A DNA stretch of 19,880 bases, taken from the NCBI GenBank assembly GCA_964404035.1, contig CAYOIT010000079.1:1-19880 (forward strand), written 5' to 3'. Source of the DNA: CAMBRF01 sp964404035. Its GTDB lineage: Bacteria > Verrucomicrobiota > Kiritimatiellia > CAIKKV01 > CAITUY01. The position numbers and the translations under genes were made by a program. Shown here in pieces: positions 1-6,995 of the stretch (positions are counted from its first letter, which is position 1; every line of letters begins with the position of its first letter). The notes beneath the pieces are model-generated. The model had not been told where the DNA came from, ran no database searches, and saw only the letters and a program-made list of their open reading frames with translations.

Positions 1-1010
1 CTTTGGCCTTCGAGCGTCTGCCACTGGTTGCTCGACGTGGAGAGCGGGGTACTCGTGAACACCATGAGGTGCCTGCCCCCCGCGGCTCTGAAGGCTTTCC
101 AGGTATTCACGGCATCCGACTTCAAATCCTCGAACGCCCGCCGGCTTCGCAAATCATTGACGCCATACTGGTAAAGCATCGATTCATAGCCGCCCAGGAG
201 TTTCTGGCGGCCTTCCCCTGCCCGCCAGAAGCGGCCGGCGCTTTCGGCCGGCTGGCCGAAGTACATGATGGGCACGGCGTCGCCGATCTTCGAAACGGCG
301 GTGGCCACATAAGGCGAGATGCTGTCGCCCAGAATGATGACCGGATGGAAAGCGCTCCTGCCCACCGGCTTGCCGAACACGCCTTGCGAGGTGTGGGTGA
401 AGAGCCCCGCTTGCGGCCGGAAGTCGGCTTTGTCGGAAAGCAGGACATCCTCGGCGGTGTTGACGCCACCGCCTGTCCAGTTCGGATCGGGATCGAAGGC
501 GTCCCCCCGCGCCTGCGGCCCCAACCCCCACTTTCCGCCCGGGGGAACCGTGATTTCGGTTCGGACATGGAGGGTGTCGCCGGGCTTGACCTCAACCTTG
601 AGGGGATCGTTGGTGATCACCTCGCGCATGGCGACCGTTCTACGTTCCGCGCCGGCCCAGGTGAGTTGCCTCCAGGGACCGTGATTGATCGAGACCGCCG
701 CACGGTACGTGGCCGGGTTGTCAAACTCCTTCTGGGCTTCGCTGTCGTTCCAACTCGAATACGTCTGCACAAAAGGAAAGACCAGATCAGTCGCCGCGAC
801 TTTCACGCGAAACAAGTTCTGATAGGTATTCTTGAAAAGGCCCTTGTTGTCCGTCGTGCCCGCCAACGCCAGAAACTGCTGGTTATCGGCGATGAGCGGA
901 ATCGAAAGCGCGGCTGGCGGCGCCACGCCGGCCACGCCGTTCGTGTCCACCTGCCCGGCAAGGACACCGGCGGCCGCACACGCCAGCAAACTACAGGCCC
1001 ACCGCTTCAT
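1..1010 (-). CDS. Secreted SGNH/GDSL-type hydrolase, C-terminus cut by window edge
   Basis: The frame opens at an ATG (1008-1010) and stays open to the left edge, giving 336 visible residues. It begins with a signal peptide (MKRWACSLLACAAAGVLAG), so the product is exported. Residues about 30-215 look like a beta-rich domain without recognised catalytic motifs. SGNH block I follows as ILGDSIS (Gly228-Asp229-Ser230, Ser230 the expected nucleophile), and block III as YGVNDL (Gly283, Asn285). The final Asp-x-x-His block must lie outside the window. Such enzymes usually remove acyl groups (often acetyl) from glycans; the substrate here is unknown. The start sits 7 bases after the stop of the upstream SGNH gene, with GAGGAAAAC before the ATG, so the two are almost certainly co-transcribed. 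The N-terminal domains of both share a WN(D/N)SEA motif and a later DP-x-x-V-x-VK stretch, which indicates tandem duplication. Confidence 0.88.
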   Translation of the reverse strand, partial: MKRWACSLLACAAAGVLAGQVDTNGVAGVAPPAALSIPLIADNQQFLALAGTTDNKGLFKNTYQNLFRVKVAATDLVFPFVQTYSSWNDSEAQKEFDNPATYRAAVSINHGPWRQLTWAGAERRTVAMREVITNDPLKVEVKPGDTLHVRTEITVPPGGKWGLGPQARGDAFDPDPNWTGGGVNTAEDVLLSDKADFRPQAGLFTHTSQGVFGKPVGRSAFHPVIILGDSISPYVATAVSKIGDAVPIMYFGQPAESAGRFWRAGEGRQKLLGGYESMLYQYGVNDLRSRRAFEDLKSDAVNTWKAFRAAGGRHLMVFTSTPLSTSSNQWQTLEGQ

Positions 1011-1017
1011 GTTTTCC

Positions 1018-2271
1018 TCATGGGGAAGTCAGAATCTTGCGCGCTTCGGGAACAATCAAGTCACCGGCCGGAGCCCGGCCGAAGTGGGTGCCATCACCCG
1101 CCATGCCGGGCTTCCAATACAGGGAGTCCGGGCCCGTGGCCAACACTGAACCGACATCGATGATCCCGTCGTAGCCGTACTTCTTGAACTGGGCGCGGAT
1201 CTCCTTGTTGTACGCGATGATCACCGGTGAAGTCTTGTCGGGGGTCTGGTCGGCCTCGGTCAGTTGGGCGACGTCCACTCCGGGTTTGTTGTGGGTAAAG
1301 GGCGTCAGCGTGCAACGCCATTTGCGGGCTTTGGCGATCTCGGGACGGGCACACACTTTGGCATCCAGATGGAGCAGCGACTCGGCCGTGACGCCGTTGC
1401 CAAGATCGTTATGCCCGTAGAAATTGATCACATCCGTGGCATGCTGCAGCACCGCGAACCGGGCGCGATTGACCTTGTCCTTGATCTCTCCCTCCGGGCT
1501 CACCACGTTGCTCAAGGCGTCCCCGCCGATGGCCGTGTTGCAGTGGGGCACGTCGGGGAACGCACGCTGGAACCAGACCCCGCCTTCGTCCGGGCCGTTC
1601 TGGAAGGTCAGGCTGTCCCCCAGCGCCACCACGAACCGTGCTTTCGGATTCACATTCTCGCCGACCATGAGGAACGGCACGAACAGGCCCTCAAAATTCG
1701 GTTTCCACTGTGTCTCCAGATCGGGATCGAGCGTGCGGTCATCGGCCCCGGTGTAGACTCCCCAGGACCACCTTCCGTCGGGCCGAGGGTCGTTAAACGG
1801 CGCAAAACCCCCGCAGCCGATCTGCAGATCCTTGTCCAACTTCACGTGGCTGCGCAAATACAGCTTGGTCTTCGCCTTGACGCTCAACGCCACGGGATCC
1901 GTCGTATAAAATTGCCCTGGTGCGACCACGGTCTCTTCCGGCGCATTCGTCAAGCCGAGTTGCCGGTTGCGCACCGCGAAGGTGACCCTGGCCGGGGTGC
2001 CCGTGATCGCCGTCTTGTAGGCCAGGCGCATCGTCAGCGGCGCTTCCGAGTTGTTCCAACCGATGAACCACACCTGCGGCCCGGCCGCTTCGCAGATCTC
2101 GATGTACCCCTGGCAGGTGAAGCCCGGTGCCTTGAACGTGTGCCCGAGCAACGGCAATTGGCCGGTGCCATTGATGAACCGCGCGCCCGGCGGAACGTCC
2201 AGCACGGGCAACGGTTCGGCGGCACAGGCAAGGGAGGTGGCGAGCGCAAGCAGCAGCAGATATCGATTCAC
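1018..2271 (-). CDS. Secreted SGNH/GDSL-type hydrolase with N-terminal beta domain
   Basis: A 417-aa protein starting at GTG (2269-2271), chosen because GGAG lies 8 bases upstream and a clean signal peptide follows (MNRYLLLLALATSLACAAEP). Residues about 25-205 form a beta-rich domain like that of the next gene. The SGNH domain has a complete set of blocks: ALGDSL (Ser220), IGGD (Gly249-Asp251), YGHND (Asn288) and DGTH (Asp393, His396). It should therefore be an active esterase or acylhydrolase acting outside the cytoplasm, plausibly a carbohydrate deacetylase given the neighbouring glycosidases; that substrate is an inference. It is followed after 7 bases by its paralogue. It is preceded by a 98-base spacer largely filled by a dispersed palindromic repeat, so it may have its own transcript start or mRNA segment. 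Confidence 0.93.
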   Translation of the reverse strand: MNRYLLLLALATSLACAAEPLPVLDVPPGARFINGTGQLPLLGHTFKAPGFTCQGYIEICEAAGPQVWFIGWNNSEAPLTMRLAYKTAITGTPARVTFAVRNRQLGLTNAPEETVVAPGQFYTTDPVALSVKAKTKLYLRSHVKLDKDLQIGCGGFAPFNDPRPDGRWSWGVYTGADDRTLDPDLETQWKPNFEGLFVPFLMVGENVNPKARFVVALGDSLTFQNGPDEGGVWFQRAFPDVPHCNTAIGGDALSNVVSPEGEIKDKVNRARFAVLQHATDVINFYGHNDLGNGVTAESLLHLDAKVCARPEIAKARKWRCTLTPFTHNKPGVDVAQLTEADQTPDKTSPVIIAYNKEIRAQFKKYGYDGIIDVGSVLATGPDSLYWKPGMAGDGTHFGRAPAGDLIVPEARKILTSP

Positions 2272-2325
2272 TTGGTGTTCTCCTTTTTTCCCTTACGAAT
2301 TGAATCTATCGCAAGATGGCAATTA

Positions 2326-2443
2326 TTTGAACCACGGATGGCACGGATAGCACGGATAAGATGTGGGTTTCATTTATCAGTGTCATCCGTGTAATCCGTG
2401 GTCAAGATTCCCGGATTATCTTGCTTCCGGCTATGCCGGGTTA
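2326..2443 (-). repeat. 118-bp dispersed palindromic repeat, copy B
   Basis: Read on the minus strand this element starts TAACCCGGCATAGCCGGAA, which contains the small palindrome CCGGC-ATA-GCCGG. It continues into a large imperfect inverted repeat built of CACGGAT / ATCCGTG units (arms about 2331-2363 and 2374-2402) and ends TGGTTCAAA. By hand alignment about 102 of 118 bases match copy A at 6874-6991, which lies in the opposite orientation. The outer arm next to the terminal TGGTTCAAA is identical in both copies over 27 bases. Copy B overlaps the last 74 bases of the upstream glycosidase-like gene. CACGGAT-type palindromes of this kind are, as far as I recall, frequent between genes in PVC-group bacteria; the function is unknown. 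Confidence 0.9.
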
Positions 2444-5318
2444 CGCTGAGGTTGATACTGGCAAAGATGGCGCGGATTCCCTTTTCCTGGCTGACCATGG
2501 CGGCCTGGTTGCCCGTGGCTGAAACAACCAACAGGTCGGCCCCGTCCTTACCCGCCGGCACCAGCAGGTGACGTTGCCACAGATTATCCATGCCGGGGTG
2601 CGCCTCCGCCAGGAACTGGAACTCCACCATCGTCGCCACAGTCCCGTCGGGAAGCGTCACAGCCTGCCGCCGCTCCTGATCGCCCACCGCCACGAAGGGC
2701 AGCGCCTCCTGGGGCGACTTGGCGCCGCCGACAACATGCCTGAGACGTAACGTCACGGCCTTGTTGCCCTCGCCGAGTTGCCCGTCACGGTCATCGGCCG
2801 GTCCCGCGAGGACGACGCCCTTCGGCAGGTTGACGGAATACCCACGCCCGGGGTTGCTTTCGACCACAGGCAGCGAGATCCCCTCGGGAGCTGTCAGGGG
2901 TACAGGCACTGTGACAGCGTTGGTTAAGGTAGCCGGCTGGGCGCTGGCCGGCTGCGCGGCCGGCCCGGCGACGGAACCGGGCACGACCACCTGGCCAAGG
3001 GGATCCTCGTCCCAGCGCGGCCACACGGTCGTCAGCCCCCCGGCCGTCACCGCAATGCGCACCGCCACAACGCCGCTCAGGCCGGTCGGCAGGGTCACCG
3101 CGTAGTCGCTTCGGCTGGGCTTGAGTTGGACCACATTGGCACCGCGGTTGGGCCAGTCATGGCCATAGGTCACCTTGACGCTCTCCACCTTCACGTTGGT
3201 CTGCCACTTCACGGTCACGTTGCCGGCCTTGTCCGCCGCCACCTTCGGGTTCAGAATCTGCGGTCCGGGCTTCGCCTCGGTGATCAGCAGGACGCGCGGG
3301 TAATCCACGGTGGGGAGGCGCACGGTGAGCGTGTCCCGCGTAGAGGCCACCACCTTGACGGGAACCTCTGTATTGGAGAGAGGGTCAAAGGCGCTCACCG
3401 TGGCGCCCTGGCCGGCGCAATTGCCGATGGTGACGTCGAACTCCTGCGCGGGCATGTCGTAGCGGGCCGGATCGAAAGGATCCCGTTTCGCATCCCAGAT
3501 GTGGTTGGCGTCGACCGTCACCACGAAATAGGGAACGATGAAGCGGTTCGCCGACAACTGGTAAGGCATGAAGGCAAACCAGTCGCGGTTCCACTGGTGA
3601 GGGCGGGCGGGCGAACCGTCACCGGCGAACATCAGCCGTGGCTTATACTCGACCAGGTCATCCACTCGCAACGGACGCGGCGCCGCGAGCGCCGCGCCGG
3701 TTTCCATCTGCCGCGTCAGCCAGCCCAGTCCCTGATAGGCGGCCGGGACGGTGGCCCGGACCTCCGGGGTCAACTTGCCCCCACTCTTGTCGAGCGCGGC
3801 GTACGAAGGAGGCGTGAGCATATTAATGCCATAAGGGGGATCGCCCGGCGCAAACACGTACAGGCGCTTCAGTCCCTTGTGATTCTGGAACAGGTACATC
3901 CGCAGCAGCATCTTGCCCGTGATGTGGTTGTCGAGGGCGTAGGCGCGGGCATCGTCCCGCGGGGCGCCCGTCTCCTGGAACAAACGGTCGAAGAAGGCCT
4001 GACGCCCGTAGTTGAACTCGGTCTGCCAAAGCTCGACGGTGTGAAAATCACCGTTGTGCGTGTAGCGCCCGTGGCCCGGCATGCCAGTGATCCGGGAATC
4101 CGGCATTACATCGCGGACAATGCTCTCCGTCTGGAATCCACAGTAGCCCCATTCCGGCAGACCGGCCCGGAAGGTGGGGATGAAATTCGAGCCCGGAATG
4201 ATGTCATACCAGTCTTTCGGCGTGGCGGGCCTCTTGCCGTCCCGCTCGCCGAAGGCGTTAATGGTGTCCAGGTCGGCCCGGCTGTTGTTGGTCGGCGAAA
4301 TGTCGCGCCAACTGCCGAGGTAGTAGTGGCGGCTGATGCTGTCCTGACCCGGCCAGGAATCGGTCCCCGAGTCCCACGGCCATTGGTTGTCGAAGCCGTT
4401 GTCGACCTTGACGCCGGGATACGCNNNNNNNNNNNNNNNNNNNNNNNNNNNNNNNNNNNNNNNNNNNNNNNNNNNNNNNNNNNNNNNNNNNNNNNNNNNN
4501 NNNNNNNNNNNNNNNNNNNNNNNNCCCTCGACCACGGCTTGCGCCTCGGGCACCGGTGTCCCGTCCTTCCGCTTCGCGCCCTGCAGCGGCTGATACTTCA
4601 ACTCATGGAGGGACAACCGGCCGGCCTTGAAGTCCTCACCCAACGGCATGGAGAGGTGGCAGGTGCCGTCGGCGTCGACCGAGGTGATCAGCGGCTTGGC
4701 CGCACAGTATTCGGCGCCGTTCATCGGTCCGGTGTAGCCCGTGCGGATACCGCTGGCATCCTTCACCTTCAACACCCGGTCGCCCTTCCTGGCGTCGGCG
4801 ACCAAGTCCACCCAGACGTTGCGGTAGGGGCAGGGCGCGGCGTGGTGCGAATTCAACAGGATCAGCGGCCGCAGCCCGTGCCGCTTGAAGGTCTGCAAGG
4901 TGGCAATGGTTTCTTCCCGCTTCCCCCCGGTCAACTGGTTGGTCCAGTTGAAATTGCCCCACCCGACCTCATAGCGAACCGTGCGAATACCGCTTTCCGC
5001 CATCAACTGGCAGACGGCGTCGGAGTATTGGGACCCCACGTTGAAGACAAAGCCCATGGAGGGCAGGAAGTGACTGGCGGGCCAGGTGTCCATGTAGGAA
5101 CGCCAGGGATGGGCAAAATAGGAGATCAAGCCAAAGCGGATGGTCGCCTGCCGCGCATCCTCATAGGGCCGATCAAGGCTGGCCTTGGCCGTCACACCGT
5201 CCCATTCACCCGGGGCCGGCAACGTGCCGGACGGCTCCGCCAGCGCGGTCGCCCCCAGTGTCATTGAGGCCGCCAGCCAGACTCTCAGCACCCTTCTCTG
5301 ATCGATACGAGACTCCAT
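2370..5318 (-). CDS. Large secreted glycoside hydrolase-like protein (contains gap 1)
   Basis: Start chosen at the ATG 5316-5318, which has GGAG 8 bases upstream and opens a signal-peptide-like N-terminus (VLRVWLAASMTLGATALAEP). The open frame extends 284 codons further upstream, but that part is antisense-free shadow of the GH39 gene. Placeholder length is 982 aa, with the 100-N gap near residues 265-299. Before the gap the pattern GIRTVRYEVGWGNFNW and a following LRPLILLNSHH suggest the first strands of a clan GH-A TIM barrel. After it, WQTEFNYG (Glu at 4017-4019) looks like a nucleophile motif. The acid/base Asn-Glu would fall in or near the gap, so activity cannot be judged. The C-terminal third is beta-rich (NVTVKWQTNVKVESVKVTYG). 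The last 24 codons and stop come from repeat copy B. No exact GH family can be named. The gene overlaps the GH39 gene by 34 bases, which implies translational coupling. Confidence 0.8.
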   Translation of the reverse strand: MESRIDQRRVLRVWLAASMTLGATALAEPSGTLPAPGEWDGVTAKASLDRPYEDARQATIRFGLISYFAHPWRSYMDTWPASHFLPSMGFVFNVGSQYSDAVCQLMAESGIRTVRYEVGWGNFNWTNQLTGGKREETIATLQTFKRHGLRPLILLNSHHAAPCPYRNVWVDLVADARKGDRVLKVKDASGIRTGYTGPMNGAEYCAAKPLITSVDADGTCHLSMPLGEDFKAGRLSLHELKYQPLQGAKRKDGTPVPEAQAVVEXXXXXXXXXXXXXXXXXXXXXXXXXXXXXXXXXXAYPGVKVDNGFDNQWPWDSGTDSWPGQDSISRHYYLGSWRDISPTNNSRADLDTINAFGERDGKRPATPKDWYDIIPGSNFIPTFRAGLPEWGYCGFQTESIVRDVMPDSRITGMPGHGRYTHNGDFHTVELWQTEFNYGRQAFFDRLFQETGAPRDDARAYALDNHITGKMLLRMYLFQNHKGLKRLYVFAPGDPPYGINMLTPPSYAALDKSGGKLTPEVRATVPAAYQGLGWLTRQMETGAALAAPRPLRVDDLVEYKPRLMFAGDGSPARPHQWNRDWFAFMPYQLSANRFIVPYFVVTVDANHIWDAKRDPFDPARYDMPAQEFDVTIGNCAGQGATVSAFDPLSNTEVPVKVVASTRDTLTVRLPTVDYPRVLLITEAKPGPQILNPKVAADKAGNVTVKWQTNVKVESVKVTYGHDWPNRGANVVQLKPSRSDYAVTLPTGLSGVVAVRIAVTAGGLTTVWPRWDEDPLGQVVVPGSVAGPAAQPASAQPATLTNAVTVPVPLTAPEGISLPVVESNPGRGYSVNLPKGVVLAGPADDRDGQLGEGNKAVTLRLRHVVGGAKSPQEALPFVAVGDQERRQAVTLPDGTVATMVEFQFLAEAHPGMDNLWQRHLLVPAGKDGADLLVVSATGNQAAMVSQEKGIRAIFASINLSVTRHSRKQDNPGILTTDYTDDTDK
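4425..4524. other. Assembly gap 1 (100 N)
   Basis: A run of exactly 100 N inside the large glycosidase-like gene. All three gaps in the window are 100 bases, so this is a scaffolding placeholder and the true distance is unknown. The two sides happen to stay in the same reading frame with this length. The region probably carries the acid/base part of the putative TIM barrel. Confidence 0.98.
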
Positions 5319-6865
5319 GGTGTGATCTCCCTCTGCAATGTGAACACGCCTTTGTGGTCGGCTTGGAAACATTCCTTGCGGGTATTGCCGGCGGCTTCGC
5401 GCAGGCACTGCACCTGTTCCCGTGTGGGGGGTTCGGGCCGGCCCATGGCCTTCCAGGCGGCCGTGACGCAGCCGTGGTCCGCATCGAGCGTTTCCACCTC
5501 CACCACCGTTCCAGGTTTCAACCCACGCCACATGACGTCGATCCGGCCGGGCCGGCCCAGCGCCTGAACGGCTTCGGCGATATCGGGCTTGTGCATGGAC
5601 ATCGGCACCGCGAGCGGCATCTCGGACGGATAGTGATAAAACAGCGCCGCGAGCGACCCCGTCCCGGCCTGGCGGGTGACGATCCCTCCGGGCTCCCGCG
5701 CCAGGATCTCGTCCCCAAGCTGATGCAGAAACCGGTAGGCATGGAAGGCCGGCTTGACGAGGCCCTGGAAGTTGATCAACCCGAACCCGCCATGGAATAC
5801 GGTGGGGCCGCCCCCATCCTCTTCGAACACGTCGGTAAACGTCCAGTACGCCAGCGAGTCCACCAGGCCGATCGACTCGAGATTGCATTTGACGATGTAG
5901 GTCGCACCGGGCAGATGATCGTGCATGTGATCCCGGTGAGAGGGACTCGAACTCCACTCCGTCAGGTGAATCGCCGCGTCCGGATACGGGCTCGCATCGA
6001 CCGTGCGCCTGAGCCATTCCAAGTCCTGTCGCGTGGAATCGACAGGGCGCGACCGCCCGGAGACCACGCCCTTGTTGTCCAGCCCGTAGTCGGTGGGGTA
6101 CGGGTGCGTCGAAAGAAAGTCGAGCGGCAGTGTGTTGGCGGCGCAGTAAGCCAGGAAGTCCTCGATCCACGTCCCCTTCCAGGTCAGGGTCCCGAGATCC
6201 TCAACCTGGTGCGTCAGCGCCTTGGCCTTGGCCTCAAGCTCGCCCTCGAACCGGTCATCAGGCACAAAATTGCTGGTGGCCGGCCCACCCACACGCAAGG
6301 CGGGATCGATCGCCTTGATCCGGTTCGCGGTGACCCCGTAGAGTTCGAAGTACTGGCGCTTGGTTCCGGCAAAGAAGAAGTCAAGGTTCGGCTCGTTCCA
6401 GACCTCGAAGAACCATTGCCGCACCTCGTCCGCCCCGTAGCGCTGGAGGCAGTGACGCACGAACGCCTCAACCAGGTCGGCCCATTTCCCGTAGTCGTTC
6501 GGCGGCGAACCATGCCCCTTCCACCAGAACGTGATGTCTGTGACTGTCGCCAACGGGCGCGGCGAGAACCCCAGTTCAACAAACGGGCGCACGCCGCGCT
6601 CCAGCATCCGGTCGAACAGCTCGTCGACATACTGCCAGTTATAGACCGGTTCGCCGTTCACCTCGCGGTAAACGAACATGTCATCGTGGAACAGGCCGTG
6701 AAAGCGGCAATAGCGGAAGCCGGCCTGTTCCGCCGCCAGCGCCAGGTGCTCGAGCCAGTTGGCCCGCAGCCCCTCGTTGGCGCGCCCGGCGCCAACGCAC
6801 ACGCTCCAGAAATGCTTCAGCGGCGTGCCCGGTGCCCGGCGATCGACGTTCATGGTTGGATTCAC
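5285..6865 (-). CDS. GH39 family glycosidase (beta-xylosidase-like), cytoplasmic
   Basis: A 526-aa protein with the full architecture of GH39 (known members: beta-xylosidase, alpha-L-iduronidase and others, retaining mechanism, TIM barrel followed by a beta-sandwich). WFFEVWNEPNL carries the acid/base Glu158, and IHLTEWSSSP carries the nucleophile Glu303, close to the positions in characterised bacterial xylosidases. HFWSVCVGAGRANEGLR near residues 18-34 is a typical GH39 N-terminus. There is no signal peptide, so it acts on imported oligosaccharides. The start is GTG at 6863-6865, supported by AGGA 5 bases upstream; an ATG four codons later is the alternative. It is the second gene of the minus-strand run. 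Repeat copy A separates it from the upstream gene, and its last 34 bases overlap the next gene, whose ribosome site it contains. Substrate (xyloside versus another pentoside or uronide) cannot be fixed from sequence. Confidence 0.93.
   Translation of the reverse strand: MNPTMNVDRRAPGTPLKHFWSVCVGAGRANEGLRANWLEHLALAAEQAGFRYCRFHGLFHDDMFVYREVNGEPVYNWQYVDELFDRMLERGVRPFVELGFSPRPLATVTDITFWWKGHGSPPNDYGKWADLVEAFVRHCLQRYGADEVRQWFFEVWNEPNLDFFFAGTKRQYFELYGVTANRIKAIDPALRVGGPATSNFVPDDRFEGELEAKAKALTHQVEDLGTLTWKGTWIEDFLAYCAANTLPLDFLSTHPYPTDYGLDNKGVVSGRSRPVDSTRQDLEWLRRTVDASPYPDAAIHLTEWSSSPSHRDHMHDHLPGATYIVKCNLESIGLVDSLAYWTFTDVFEEDGGGPTVFHGGFGLINFQGLVKPAFHAYRFLHQLGDEILAREPGGIVTRQAGTGSLAALFYHYPSEMPLAVPMSMHKPDIAEAVQALGRPGRIDVMWRGLKPGTVVEVETLDADHGCVTAAWKAMGRPEPPTREQVQCLREAAGNTRKECFQADHKGVFTLQREITPWSLVSIREGC
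5327..5330 (-). promoter_or_regulatory. Ribosome binding site GGAG that fixes an internal start
   Basis: On the minus strand the sequence reads GAGGGAGATCACACCATG, placing GGAG 8 bases before the ATG at 5318. It lies inside the coding sequence of the GH39 gene. It is the main reason for rejecting the 852-base longer frame for the downstream gene. Confidence 0.75.
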
Positions 6866-6873
6866 GTGTTTCC

Positions 6874-6991
6874 TAACCCGGCATAGTCGGAACTAAAACA
6901 ATTCGAGAATTCTGACCACGGATGACACGGATGACACGGATGAACAAAACTCAAATCTTATCCGTGCTATCCGTGCCATCCGTGGTTCAAA
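6874..6991 (+). repeat. 118-bp dispersed palindromic repeat, copy A
   Basis: Same element as at 2326-2443 but in the opposite orientation. It begins TAACCCGGCATAGTCGGAA. Its core is a large hairpin with 27-base arms at 6915-6941 and 6960-6986, made of ACCACGGAT / CACGGAT units, with an 18-base loop; two or three unit-spacer positions mismatch. It fills nearly all of the 130-base junction between the 1002-aa gene and the GH39 gene. It ends 4 bases from the stop codon of the former and begins 8 bases from the start codon of the latter. Transcribed in either direction it would fold into a long stem. Confidence 0.92.
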
Positions 6992-6995
6992 GGAA

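Noticed and set aside
3..1163. 386-codon plus-strand open frame
   Set aside because: It lies antisense to the SGNH gene with clear GDSI and GVND motifs. Its own translation is rich in Arg, His and Gly, with no recognisable motif, and is a high-GC shadow.
2326..2443. CACGGAT units as a CRISPR array
   Set aside because: Units are 7-10 bases, spaced by two bases and arranged as an inverted repeat, not as direct repeats with unique spacers.
3126..5267. 713-codon plus-strand open frame reading through gap 1
   Set aside because: Antisense to the large glycosidase-like gene; no motif, no ribosome site, and part of it is N.
5319..6170. 284-codon upstream extension of the large glycosidase-like gene
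   Set aside because: It overlaps the GH39 coding sequence in another frame and reads as Arg/Gly-rich noise; a ribosome site and signal peptide support the start at 5318.
5258..6886. 542-codon plus-strand open frame
   Set aside because: Antisense to the GH39 gene, whose catalytic motifs prove the minus strand is coding.
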